Of a DNA stretch of 64,000 bases, positions 44,536-55,379 are shown one piece after another; position 1 is the first letter of the stretch; each line of letters begins with the position of its first letter. Under the pieces are notes generated by a model. The model ran no database searches. It saw nothing but the letters and a program-made list of their open reading frames with translations, and had not been told where the DNA came from. The DNA is from Lota lota (Eukaryota > Chordata > Actinopteri > Gadiformes > Lotidae). Location of the stretch: NCBI GenBank assembly GCA_026745465.1, contig JACYXH010000446.1, positions 1,281,466 to 1,345,465 of the forward strand. The letters run 5' to 3'. The translations under genes and the position numbers were made by a program.

Positions 44536-45250
44536 TTAAAGGGGTCATAGTATGCTTTTTTGTGGTTAATAATTTCATTTGGGGGTAGTACTAGAATGGG
44601 GTTACATACCTTGATGTTAAAAAGTACACATTATTATTCTCACTGTTTTTTCTTTTGTTGCAAAACCACTTTACGCCGTGGTCAAAAACGCTCTGTGTTG
44701 GATCCTGTCTCTTTAAGGCCCCCTACCCGAGTAGCCCAGTCTGCTGTGATTGGTCAGCTGGCCCACTCTGTTGTGATTGGTCAAACGCTTTACGTGTGTG
44801 TCGCAATCTCAACCCCCCCCAGCAGCTGTAAACATTGCTATCAATGGCTTCGAATTCGCCGTACCTGTTCAAACCTGAGTTGGATACAGAATATCTAAGT
44901 CAGGCCAATCAATCGGATCGACCCGAAACACTGTCGCAAACCAAGAGCGCAGCAGGACGTTTCGCAGTGGTACGGTGGTTATGTTGTAGCTATCTTATAT
45001 TTCAGATGTAACATTCTAACTGTGAATTCTGTACATCATGGTAACAACCGTGTGTTCGTTGAGTGACCAAAGTGCATATTTTATAACTTCTTATTTGAGT
45101 GCTTGTGGTGCTTGTGGAAACTTCGACAGAATGCCCAGCAATGGGGAAAACGTCTTATGCCAGAAATACGAAAGGTGGTAACATTTATTATAATCACAAA
45201 CATTACTCCTGTTTTTGTTGTAGCTTAGTATCTAACAATTCAACGTATCC
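44536..45250 (+). mobile_element. TTAA-ended DNA transposon fragment
   Basis: Starts TTAAAGGGGTCATAGTATGC, the same terminal sequence family as 20118 and 57166. Its subterminal part is different: two GTGATTGGTCA repeats (CCAAT boxes) at 44747-44785, then a short exon-like frame from ATG at 44844 (MASNSPYLFKPELD). The opposite end is not evident; module E follows from 45251. Confidence 0.5.
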
Positions 45251-45840
45251 TCATACAACGGTTCGTATGATATCTTATACATTTTGCAGGCATGGCTTTT
45301 ATTCTCAGTGGAAATTGCAATATTTGGATATAGATTCGGGATTAAAATGGGTTTTGAAAACATTTATACCGAGAAATATGCATTTAATTGTCATAATCTT
45401 CTTTCAGTGATTGTAAATGTTCAGTTTGTAGGTTATTACGAATATTCTTTCGGGTCTCGCCAGCAAATACATCGTGCTCTATCGTTGCTATGGTGGTTGA
45501 TATGGACGCTGCTATCGCTAAATAGCATGCAATAACAATGGCCGATTTTACGCTTGTTTCGGCTTTAAAATGCGTTTTGATAAACTTTCTAGCGAGAAAT
45601 GTGCCATTTATTTTCATAATCTTCGTTCAGCGATTGTATATGATATTTAGTTAGTTAGTTAAACTGCTCGTGATGTTTTTCATGCTCATTTGGGGTTTTG
45701 AGGTAAAATAATCGGGGTAGACTATATTCTGTTAAAGAAATAACCACAATGATATACTGTATTACACAACACGTATTGTGGAACCATGAGCTACATTTTT
45801 GTTCGGCATCCCCCTGCCCCCAGTTCTCGTATATATCTTG
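45251..45840 (+). repeat. module E of the long repeat, inverted copy
   Basis: Reverse-complement match to 54930-54297 and, less closely, to 8330-7770, including the shared GCATGGCTTTTATTCTC and GGGGTTTTGAGG segments. It faces the copy at 54.3 kb across about 8.5 kb. Confidence 0.8.
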
Positions 45841-46058
45841 TATATAATTATATATTCATATAATTGTTGCCATGCCCCAGTGGTGGTGGTGTCATTTATA
45901 TGAAAGATGTCTTTAAAATATACTAGAATGATCAATTAGGAGGCCGTAGCCCTACAGGAAATGATGCGATGAGTAGGTGACTTAGGGGTCGAAGACACTA
46001 CCAAGTGGGCTATAGACCTGGGGTCTCTTTTATATCAAAGAGGGTCTCAAAGGATATA

Positions 46059-47636
46059 AACTGCTCAAAAAATAAAGGGAACACTAAAAGAACACATCCT
46101 AGATCTGAATGAATGAAATAATCTTATTAAAAACTTTGTTCTTTACATAGTTGAATGTGCTGACAACAAAATCACACAAAAATGATGAATGGAAATCAAA
46201 TTTATTTACCCATGGAGGTCTGGATTTGCAGTCACACTCAAAATTAAAGTGGAAAACCACACTACAGGCTGATCCAACTTTGATGTTATGTCCCTAAAAC
46301 AAGTCAAAATGAGGCTCAGTAGTGTGTGTGGCCTCCACGTGCCTGTATGACCTCCCTACAACGCTTGGGCATGCTCCTGATGAGGTGGCGGATGGTCTCC
46401 TGAGGGATCTCCTCCCAGACCTGGACTAAAGCATCCGCCAACTCCTGGACAGTCTGTGGTGCAACGTGGCATTGGTGGATGGAGCGAGACATGATGTCCC
46501 AGATGTGCTCAATTGGATTCAGGTCTGGGGAACGGGCGGGCCAGTCCATAGCATCAATGACTTCCTCTTGCAGGAACTGCTGACACACTCCAGCCACATG
46601 AGGTCTAGCATTGTCTTGCATTAGGAGGAACCCAGGGCCAACCGCACCAGCATATGGTCTCACAAGGGGTCTGAGGGTCTTATCTCGGTACCTAATGGCA
46701 GTCAGGCTACCTCTTGCGAGCACATGGAGGGCTGTGCGGCCCCCCAAAGAAATGCCACCCCACACCATGACTGACCCACCGCCAAACCGGTCATGCTGGA
46801 GGATGTTGCAGGCAGCAGAACGTTCTCCACGGCGTCTCCAGACTGTCACGTCTGTCACATGTGCTCAGTGTGAACCTGCTTTCATCTGTGAAGAGCACAG
46901 GGCGCCAGTGGCAAATTTGCCAATCTTGGTGTTCTCTGGCAAATGCCAAACGTCCTGCACGGTGTTGGGCTGTAAGCACAACCCCCACCTGAGGACGTCG
47001 GGCCCTCATACCACCCTCATGGAGTCTGTTTCTGACCGTTTGAGCAGACACATGCACATTTGTGGCCTGCTGGAGGTCATTTTGAAGGGCTCTGGCAGTG
47101 CTCCTCCTGCTCCTCCTTGCACAAAGGCGGAGGTAGCGGTTCTGCTGCTGGGTTGTTGCCCTCCTACGGCCTCCTCTACATCTCCTGATGTACTGGCCTG
47201 TCTCCTGGTAGCGCCTCCATGCTCTGGACACTACGCTGACAGACACAGCAAACCTTCTTGCAACAGCTTGCATTGATGTGCCATCCTGGATGAGCTGCAC
47301 TACCTAAGCCACTTGTGTGGGTTGTAGACTCCGTCTCATGCTACCACTAGAGTGAAAGCACCGCCAGCATTCAAAAGTGACCAAAACATCAGCCAGGAAG
47401 CATAGGAACTGAGAAGTGGTCTGTGGTCACCACCTGCAGAACCACTCCTTTATTGGGGGTGTCTTGCTAATTGCCTATCATTTCCACCTGTTGTCTATTC
47501 CATTTGCACAACAGCATGTGAAATTTATTGTCAATCAGTGTTGCTTCCTAAGTGGACAGTTTGATTTCACAGAAGTGTGATTGACTTGGAGTTACATTGT
47601 GTTGTTTAAGTGTTCCCTTTATTTTTTTGAGCAGTG
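46059..47636 (-). mobile_element. Tc1-family transposon, family 2, inactive
   Basis: Inverted ends CTGCTCAAAAAAATAAAGGG next to TA TA at each side. The 1.58-kb body encodes one transposase on the minus strand. It is inserted in the long repeat (the sequence on both sides belongs to blocks that contain GGGCT(C/G)(C/T)AGCCC(C/T) units). Confidence 0.92.
46316..47337 (-). pseudogene. Tc1 transposase (family 2) with one stop and one frameshift
   Basis: The minus-strand frame from an ATG at about 47340 ([11 protein letters not shown]) is stopped by a TAG about a dozen codons in (near 47305), then continues as [18 protein letters not shown], a helix-turn-helix domain. FTDESRF (first Asp) is intact. 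A frameshift near 46850 splits the catalytic domain. The second frame holds GGGSVMVWGGIS, MQDNARPHVAG (second Asp) and DLNPIEHIWD (third acidic residue), ending at 46316. All catalytic residues survive, so only two lesions stand between this copy and an intact frame. Confidence 0.9.
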
Positions 47637-48149
47637 TATATGATTCTCAATTTGGGGGCTCCAGCCCTACAAGAAGTGACTCACAAAGCCTCAGCAAATG
47701 CTCCATCTCGTGGCACCTCAACCAGCTGCTCACTTGCAGATTGTGAGCTGAAGTTCTTCCCAGACCTACACCCTACCCATCCAACATGCATATCTGAGAA
47801 TCAGACCTCTATTTCATGACAAAAAAAGGTTATGAGCAAAATGCACATGAACTTATTTTGATCTCATAATGGCAATGGTGCGGGCTCCTTTTGACCCCAG
47901 ACTTGAAAATCTTCTCCACAGGCTAGAAGTATTTGCATGCCTTAAGGCACGGATTTCCATCTCCATCCCATCGAAAATGAGGAACTAGAAACTGCCCTCT
48001 GTTTTATGCCCATTTACTCTACAGTTGGAGGTCATGCCCCTTTTCCCGCCCTTTTGAGATGGCTAGAAATGCCAAAATCCATACACACGTTTCCCTGTGT
48101 CCCGGGAACAATATTTCCAATATTTCTAGTGCTTACAGAAAAAAAGCCT

Positions 48150-49400
48150 GGACGGAGGGGACTGCAATCTCTGCCTCCAAGGCGGGAAACAGAGGCGGTT
48201 GGTACCCCAAAGAGCACATGAAGGGGGACAGGCCAGTGGACGCTGGCCTGCTCCGCACCCTCTAACCAATATATCCACTCCTCCAGCGCCAACTTAACGG
48301 CCAGGAGCTCGCGGTTTCCCACATCATAATTATGCTCCGGAGGAGTGAGCCGGCATGAGAAAAAGGCGCGTGAGTGTAGTTTATGGTCCATGGGGGATCA
48401 CTGGGAAAGCACCGCGCCCACCCCGGTGTCGGAGGCATCAACCTCTACCATGAACTGGAGCGAAGGGTCGGGTTGGACGAGGATGGGCGCCGAAACAAAC
48501 CGCTCCTTGAGGCTCCGGAAGGCCGTCTCGGCCTCCGGCGTCCACACATGGGGCCTCTTAGTAGAGGTTAGGGCCGTGAGGGGTGCCGCGACCTGGCTGT
48601 AGCCACGAATAAACCGGTGGTAGAAGTTTGCGAAGCCAAGAAACTGCTGAAGTTTCTTGCGTGTGGAGGGAGTAGGCCACTCGGCCACCGCTGAGACCTT
48701 GGAAGGGTCCATCTTCACCTCCCCCTGGCCAATGATGTACCCCAGGAAGGAGATGGAGGGTACATAGAATTCACACTTCTCCGCTTTCACATAGTTTATT
48801 CTCCAGAAGGCGCTGGAGAACCTGTCACACATGCCGCTTGTGCTCGGCCAACGACTGGGAGAAGATGAGGATGTCATCCAGATAGACGAAGACAGTGTGG
48901 TTCAGCATGTCACAGAGGACATCATTGACAAGGGCTTGGAAGACCGCGGGGGCATTGGTGAGGCGGTCTTCCATTCATCCCCCTCCCTGATGTGGACCAG
49001 ATGGTAGGCGTTTATGTAGGTCGAGTTTCGTGAGCACCGTGGCTCCATGGAGGGGAACGAAGGCGGAACTTATGAGGGGTAAAGGATACTTGTTTTTAAC
49101 AGTGATGTTGTTGAGGCCCAGGAAGTCAATGCATGGACGGAGGGAGCGGTCCTTCTTGCTTACAAAGAAGAACCCTGCCCTACTGGAGAGGAGGACGGGT
49201 GGATGATTCCGTCGGCAAGGGAGTCCCTAATGTATTCTTCCATGGACTCCCGTTCCGGTCGAGAGAGATTGTACAAGCGACTGCTAGGCAGGGGGGCCCC
49301 GGGAAGGAGATCAATGGCGCAGTCATAGGGGCGGTGAGGTGGCAGGGATAGGGTGTGGTATTTACTGAAAACCTCCCCCAAGTCATTGTACACCTCCGGA
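48150..49400 (-). pseudogene. chromovirus reverse transcriptase, RNase H and short integrase joint
   Basis: The N-terminal RT part ([20 protein letters not shown]) lies at 49393-49160. The palm runs 49150-48880 with frame breaks. Thumb and RNase H entry are in an open 159-codon frame (48877-48398): [38 protein letters not shown] and [17 protein letters not shown] (first RNase H Asp). RNase H continues at 48391 with [20 protein letters not shown]. At about 48255 it jumps straight to the integrase C-terminal segment and is cut at 48147. Non-functional. Confidence 0.85.
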
Positions 49401-49523
49401 ACGGAGGACAGATCAGGGAGAGTAGTTACAATACTGGACTCAGGAACCTAGGGGGACTGGGCGGACCGTAGACAATGGGAATGGCAGTAGGTGCTCCAGG
49501 AAGTCACTGTCCTGGACCTCCAG

Positions 49524-49830
49524 TCAATCTGGGGGTTGTGTGTTTTTAAGCCAAGGGTAACCTAGCACAATCGGGGTAAACGGATAATCAATCACATGAA
49601 GGGAAAGGGACTCGTGGTGATTACCTGAAATTCGTAGGTTAACGGGAACAGTCCGGCACTCCACATGGCCGAGCGGCTTGCCGTTCAGGGCCTGGGCCTC
49701 AATAGGGGAATCTAGTGGGGTGGTGTCTATGCCCAACTGAAGTACCACCTCCTGGTCAATGAAAGATTAATCTGCTCCCGAGTCCAAAAGGGTGGTGAGC
49801 CGTAGGGTTCGATCCCACCACAAGAAGGCA
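49524..49830 (-). pseudogene. chromovirus protease remnant
   Basis: The minus-strand frame from 49748 shows LQLGIDTTPLDSPIEAQALN, VPVNLRISGNHHESLSLHVI and PIVLGYPWLKNTQP, the region after the active site of chromovirus protease. The active-site stretch itself (49750-49800) is in another frame. Confidence 0.8.
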
Positions 49831-49833
49831 GCA

Positions 49834-50526
49834 TCAAGCAAGGGACGGGAAATGCAGCTGATTATCCAACTGGATAGCGAGGGAGATCAGGTGGTCTAGG
49901 TTTGGAGGATCTTCCCGAGAGGCCAACTCGTCTTTGACGGTGTCACAGAGTGCACTCGAAAAGACCCCCTGCAAGACCTCCTCATTCCAACTGCTCTCTG
50001 CCGCGAGGGTGCGGAACTCGACCGTGAAAGCAGCGACACTCCGCGACCCTTGACGCAGAGACAGCAGACGTTTAGAGGCCTCCCTTCCCCGAACCGGATG
50101 ATCAAAAACCCTCTGCATTTCATCCGTGAACGCAGACTACGAGGAGCAAACGACCGTCGCCCAGGCGAGAGCCTTGCCTTGCAGCGCTCCGATCAGATAC
50201 GAGATACCGGATCTGTCGGTGGGGTAGGGGTTTGGCTGGAGCTCGAAAACCAGAGAGCACTGTAATAGGAACACTCAGCAGGAACCCAGGTCACCATCGT
50301 AGCGCTCGGGGGCTGGGATAGACGGCTCACGGGAGAAAGCTAGAGGTCCGGGGACTGGGGGTTGGGGTTCAGGTGAGGCGGAGGGAGACAGAGGAGTGCA
50401 GAGAACCGCTTGGGAAAACTCCCGGAGGTTAGAGGCGATCTCCTGTAGAGCCTGATCGTGTTGGCCAAGGAGAGCTCCCTGGCGGGAGATCATGTGACGC
50501 AGAGTCTCTGTGTCGGCTGGGTCCAT
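49834..50526 (-). pseudogene. chromovirus gag, frameshifted
   Basis: Start MDPADTETLRHMISRQG at 50526, 16 bases after the LTR, with a Pro-rich stretch and APERYDGD, the usual beginning of the capsid region, then a stop near 50275. The capsid core resumes in another frame from 50118: [36 protein letters not shown] and [18 protein letters not shown]. The zinc-knuckle end is missing. Confidence 0.87.
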
Positions 50527-50530
50527 GCTG

Positions 50531-50540
50531 GCTAGTTCGT
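50531..50540 (-). promoter_or_regulatory. candidate self-priming primer-binding site
   Basis: ACGAACTAGC on the minus strand, two bases inside the 5' LTR end. It is exactly complementary to GCTAGTTCGT within the same LTR (minus strand 50864-50855). No tRNA-like TGG site is present. This is the arrangement of self-primed chromoviruses such as Tf1 and the vertebrate sushi group. Confidence 0.55.
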
Positions 50541-50542
50541 AC

Positions 50543-50993
50543 TGTTAAGGAGTACAGGAGGAGGGACCCAAGCGCCGACACAAAGAGGCAGAAATGGTGG
50601 GAAGGTTCAAGGGTGTTTATTGGAGGTGAAGAAAGCAAGTAGGGGCTAAGCAAATCGTGGTCGGACAGGCAAGGGTTCGGCGACAGGCAAGGGCTCGGCA
50701 ACAGGTGGGTAGTGAGGCAGGCAGGGGGTCGGTAGCAGGCAGGTAATCCAAAGGGTAGCTGAACACAGGGAGCGTACAGGTTAGGGACAGGAATGGAGAA
50801 CGGACCATATAATCAGAGCGGGAACGCGGATACTGACTGAGAGGTTAGTATACAACGAACTAGCGCCGGCTGCTAGGAAATCCAGGGGAGAAATAGGGTG
50901 CGTTGATTGGTGATTGATGGCAGGTGTGTAAACAGGGAGGCACGTGGAGTGGCAGCCGGCGCCCGCTAGGTGGTGGAAGTGGACGGCGTGACA
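50543..50993 (-). mobile_element. chromovirus 5' LTR (451 bp)
   Basis: TGTTAAGG to GTGACA on the plus strand; minus start TGTCACGCCGTCC. AATAAA on the minus strand at about 50623. Homologous to the fragment at 13958-14338. Confidence 0.9.
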
Positions 50994-51826
50994 AGAGGTC
51001 CCCTGGTTGAAAGGTCTAATGGCCAATTTCCTATCTCTTATAGGATTTTAGATTAATTTCTAGCAATGGCTTGTGTTTCCAATGCGTTTCAATTGAGCAC
51101 TTGATTATGCTTTTTGAACCTTTCATGTAGGGCTAGAGCCCCCAAATTTATAATTTTAGCAGACCGTAATGCCCTGATTCATATCTTAATGATTCATATC
51201 CTACAATGATCACAAGTCATTCTAGGCTCACATTAATGGTGTGTTTTGATTTTACATGTCCGTATTACCTCTCAGGGAGGGATTACATCACTTCCGGTTG
51301 GGCTGGAACCACCAAATTGATAATCTTGCATGCCCTTTAGGCCTTCTTTCATATAAAAAATACCCCATGTCTTTAGCTCATTCCCAAGTGTACCAGACCT
51401 CTAGATCACCAACCAATTATGTCACTTCCGGTAGGGCTAGAGCCTCCAAACATCATATTAGTAGAGTTGAATGCCCTCATTCATATAAAAGTGTTCAATA
51501 GAAGTAGAATGGGCCCCACCCTATAATTTGCAACCATAACGGGGGCCCTGGCTGTCACCCGTGGGCCGTTGTAACTTGGCGTTGGACATACACACACACA
51601 ATTTAAGAGCATACTAGACATACTAGACACTCTTGCATATTCTCACACACTCAATAATGTGGTTTATAAGTTAGATGACGTAGGTAGATTTCACAGTCCA
51701 TCTTTAGAAATTCATCAACTATTAATCTGGTTCTCAATACACACTGAGCATGAAGAATGACCTCTCACACATGAGGGGGTCATTGCCTCGGTGGCACTTG
51801 GGGAGGCGCTGTTCTGTCTGGCACCC

Positions 51827-52161
51827 TGTAGCAATGTCCAATACTACATGCCACCTAGGTGGCTCCCATACTCCACCTAGGTGACTTTCCTCAGGCTCCT
51901 CCAAACGAATGGACACAGGGTGGTGATGTTGAACCGGTTTATTGTAAAGGTTGCATGGAATGAGGCAAGCAGCTGGTGCTCCATGCTGCCATGCGGGAGA
52001 GCTCTCCCTGAGTGTGTGTGGTGGTGGCTGGTTTAACCTGTGCACACTGATTGCTCAATGTACAACAGGTGTGCAGCCCCACCAAGCCCCAGAGTCCAAT
52101 CAGTCTGACTCAGGCCAGGTGAGGCTGCTTAAACCAGCCACCATCCACACACACTCCCACA
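51827..52161 (-). mobile_element. solo LTR, 335 bp (copy 2)
   Basis: Plus-strand ends TGTAGCAATG and CTCCCACA, flanked by a perfect duplication CACCC (51822-51826 and 52162-52166). Copy 1 of the long repeat (around 6668-6680) is uninterrupted here, giving the empty site. Same length and sequence family as 8435-8769. Confidence 0.92.
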
Positions 52162-52573
52162 CACCCCTTAGAATATCTGTCTATTTCCTAGCCAGCGGAA
52201 CCTAGTTTACACAAAAAGCAAAACAATTACCGTTGTTGTGGCAACGAGTGTGCTATTGTTTGGAGTAAAAGCCGGCTAAATCATTTATGTTTAGATTAGT
52301 TAAACTCGTAAGCAACATCAACTGATTACATTGTATACATTAATGTACCTCATCACAGCGTCCTGATCCTATCACAGGAACCAAGAATCAATCATTAAGG
52401 GGGTATTTCAGAATATTGTGTTCATATGACATGTTCACGTTCATGTATTAAATACCGGATATATATTTGCATGTTACAGAAAATGAAATAATGGCCATAC
52501 ACTATATTGCCATGTCCATGGCCACAGGTGTATAAAATCAAGCACCTAGGCATGCACAGACATTTGTGAAAGA

Positions 52574-54207
52574 ATGGGTGGCTCTCAGGACCTCAGTGAA
52601 TTCAAGCGTGGTACCGTGATAGGTTGCCACCTGTGCAATAAGTCCATTCGTGAAATTTCCTCACTACTAAATATTCCACGGTCAACTGTAAGTGGTATTA
52701 TAGCAAAGTGGAAGCAATTGGGAACAACAGAAACTCAGCCACGAAGTGGTAGGCCACGTAAAATCACAGGGTGGGGTCAATGCATACTGAGGCACACAAT
52801 GCGCAGAAGTCGCCAACTTTCTGCAGAGTCAATAGCTACAGACCTCCAAACTTTGTGTGGCCTTCAGATTATCTCAAGAACAGTGCGTAGAGAGCTTCAT
52901 GGAATGGGTTTCCATGGCCGAGCAGCTGCATCCAAGCCTTACATCACCAAGTGCAATGCAAAGCGTTGGATGCAGTGGTGTAAAGCACACCGCCGCTGGA
53001 CACTAGAGCAGTGGAGACGTGTTCTCTGGAGTGACGAATCACGCTTCTCTGTCTGGCAATCCGATGGATGAGTCTGGGTTTTGCGGTTGCCAGGAGAACT
53101 GTACTTGCCTGACTGCATTGTGTCAAGTGTAACGTTTGGTGGAGGGGGGATCATGGTGTGGGGTTGTTTTTCAGGGGTTGGGCTTGGCCCCTTAGTTCCA
53201 GTGAAAGGAACTGTTAATGCTTCAGCATACCAAGACATTTTGGACAATTTCATGCTTCCAACTTTGTGGGAACAGTTTGGGGGTGGCCCCTTCCTGTTCC
53301 AACATGACTGGTGCACAAAGCAAGGTCCATAAAGACATGGATGAGCGAGTTTGGTGTAGAGGAACCTGTCACGTCACCCTCTGCCACCACCTAGTGGCGC
53401 CGGCTGCCACTATGTGTCACCAATTACCCACGTGCACTCCGGTCTACACTCCTGTCAACTATCAGCTGATGCGCACTCTATTTAACCCTCGTTCCCCCAA
53501 GCAGCCGGCGCCAGATCGTTGTATTCGAACCCTGTGTTAGTACCTCGTTCCCGCACTTAGTCTCGTGTTTACCTTATCCTTACCTGTGCCTTGCTTGCTC
53601 CTAATTTGCCTTTGTCCTCTACCCAGCCTTCCCGAATATCTACCCGTCTCCTGATTACCTACCCACTGACTGCCTTCCCGTAATCGACCCTTCGCCTGCC
53701 AAGACTCCCCGCCTGCTTCCGTCTGTCTGCCTGCCTTACCCCCCGCCTGCCTACTGCCTGCTCGACTACCCGCCTGCCTACTGCCTGCCCGACTACCCGC
53801 CTGCCTACGTCCCTCTGCCTGCCTGACCCCCCGCCTTTCTTCGAACCATTGCCTGCCCGACTACGCTTTGCTCTGCCCTTGCTGTACCGTTATATTAAAC
53901 TCCATAGTTCCTTACACCATCTCCGCGTCTTGTGTTCCGCACTTGGGTTTCCCAGTCGTATCACGTAACAGAACCTGACTGGCCTGCACAGAGTCCTGAC
54001 CTCAACCCGATAGAACACCTTTGGGATGAATTAGAGCGGAGACTGCGAGCCAGGCCTTCTTGTCCAACATCTGTGCCTGACCTCACAAATGCGCTTCAAG
54101 ATGAATGGTCAAAGATTCCCATAAACACACTCCTCAACCTTGTGGAAAGCCTTCCCAAAAGAGTTGAAGCTGTTATAGCTGCAACAGGTGGGCAGACCCC
54201 ATATTAA
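52574..54207 (+). pseudogene. Tc1 transposase split by an LTR insertion
   Basis: The first 165 codons (52574-53071) are open: helix-turn-helix (SIREISSLLNIPRSTVSGI), GRPRK linker, and WSDESRF with the first catalytic Asp intact. A TGA after SVWQSDG (53069) interrupts it; the same domain continues to the FQHD motif near 53310, where a frameshift occurs. The LTR sits at 53367-53970. After it, DWPAQSPDLNPIEHLWDELE (third acidic residue) leads to the normal end TGGQTPY at 54207. Confidence 0.9.
53367..53970 (+). mobile_element. chromovirus-type solo LTR, 604 bp
   Basis: TGTCACGTCACCC to CACGTAACA, with perfect duplication GAACC (53362-53366 and 53971-53975). The first 45 bases match the LTRs at 10287 and 12168; the middle is CCTGCCTG-rich; ATTAAACTCC replaces the usual polyadenylation signal near 53893. 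No internal sequence remains. Confidence 0.92.
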
Positions 54208-54296
54208 ACCCTACGGATTAAGAATGGGATGTCATTAAACTTCATGTGCATGTAAAGGCAGGCGTCCCAAAACTTTTGGCAATATAGTGTATACGA

Positions 54297-54930
54297 TAAC
54301 TGGGGGTGGGGGGATTCTGAACAAAATTGTAGCCCATGGTTCCACATATTTGAAATACGTGTTGTGTAATACAGTATATCATTTAGGTTATTTCTTAAAC
54401 AGAATATAGCCTACCTCGATTATATTCCCTCAAAACCCCAAATGAGCATGGAAAACGCCATGAGCAGTTTAACTAATTAACTATACATCACATACAATCA
54501 CTGAACGAAGATTATGACAATAAAAGGCACATTTCTCGTTAGAAATGTTATCAAAATGCATTTTAATGCCGAAACATGCGTAGAATCAGCCATGATTGGT
54601 TTCAGCCATTGCAGCGTCCATAAAAACCACCATAGCAACGATAGAGAATGTTATATTTGCTGGCGAGACCCAAAATAATATTCGTAATAACTTACAAACT
54701 AAACGTTTATCACTCACTGAACGAAGATTATGACAATTAAATTCATATTTCTCGGTGGAAATGTTTTCAAAACCCATTTTAATGCCGAATCTATATGCAA
54801 ATATTGCATTTTCCACTGAGAATAAAAGCCATGCCTGCACTTTTTGTGCGCAGGCGCACTGATCGCTCGTGTTACTGGAAATTCTTAGGAATCTTACGGA
54901 AAATTCGTACGATATCATACGAACGTTACA
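54297..54930 (-). repeat. module E of the long repeat (copy 2)
   Basis: Contains an internal duplication with a 216-base period: CACTGAACGAAGATTATGAC begins at 54499 and again at 54715. The frame through it is not a known protein. Confidence 0.8.
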
Positions 54931-54935
54931 AACGA

Positions 54936-55379
54936 AAAAAATGTAATGCTATTTTATAGTTTCTATTCCAACACCATTGTATTTTAAATACATGTTGCTT
55001 CCTGGATCAATAATATGCCCTATGCAGGTATGTTCCCTCAGGAGTTATTTGCTTTATTATAAAACATTATTTGTTGTTAAGCACTTATTTTTTTTTTTCG
55101 GTTGTAAGACGTTGTAAGCCTATCTGCTTGAATCCGATATCCTTACCGATAGCCCAAGAATATCCTTAGAGCGGACTATGGAGCTTTGAGGCGTAGGACA
55201 GAATTAGAGTACGTTTTTATTACATGTAATGAGAAACAATGGTCTAAAATAAAATCAGAACAGTAAGGTTTCATTTTATCACGGGACCCAAATAACTCGT
55301 AAAAACTTGACAAATTTGTTTTGTTTCCTCAAAATAAATTTTTCACAAATGTACAAAAACGTCATTACTACTACAACTA
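54936..55379. other. no gene recognised
   Basis: A/T-rich sequence between module E and the THAP transposon exons. It may contain the far part of that transposon, but no terminal repeat is seen. Confidence 0.4.

Larger units (their letters stand above)
48147..50993 (-). mobile_element. truncated Ty3/gypsy chromovirus with 5' LTR only
   Basis: The 5' LTR at 50543-50993 is followed on the minus strand by gag, protease, reverse transcriptase, RNase H and a short integrase piece joined by deletion. The element ends at 48147, where sequence of the long repeat resumes, so the 3' LTR and most of the integrase are gone. Frames are broken throughout. Closely related to the remnant at 3.69-6.25 kb in protein sequence, but inserted at a different place in the repeat. 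Confidence 0.88.
52500..54289 (+). mobile_element. Tc1-family transposon, family 1, split by an LTR
   Basis: Ends CACTATATTGCC and GGCAATATAGTG next to TA (52498-52499 and 54290-54291). About 40 bases near the left end are deleted relative to the copy at 32.1-33.3 kb. A 604-bp solo LTR (53367-53970) divides the transposase. Inserted in block D/E of copy 2 of the long repeat. Confidence 0.9.
47640..54935 (+). repeat. long interspersed repeat, copy 2
   Basis: Collinear with copy 1 (see 3003-8345). Backbone pieces are 47640-48146, 50994-51821, 52167-52497 and 54292-54935. The intervening DNA is a chromovirus (48147-50993), a solo LTR (51827-52161) and a Tc1 element (52500-54289). The piece 51090-51515 contains diverged tandem units around 51124, 51296 and 51432, each starting with a GGGCTRGARCC-type motif and followed by A/T-rich sequence and TCACTTCCGG. 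Confidence 0.75.
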
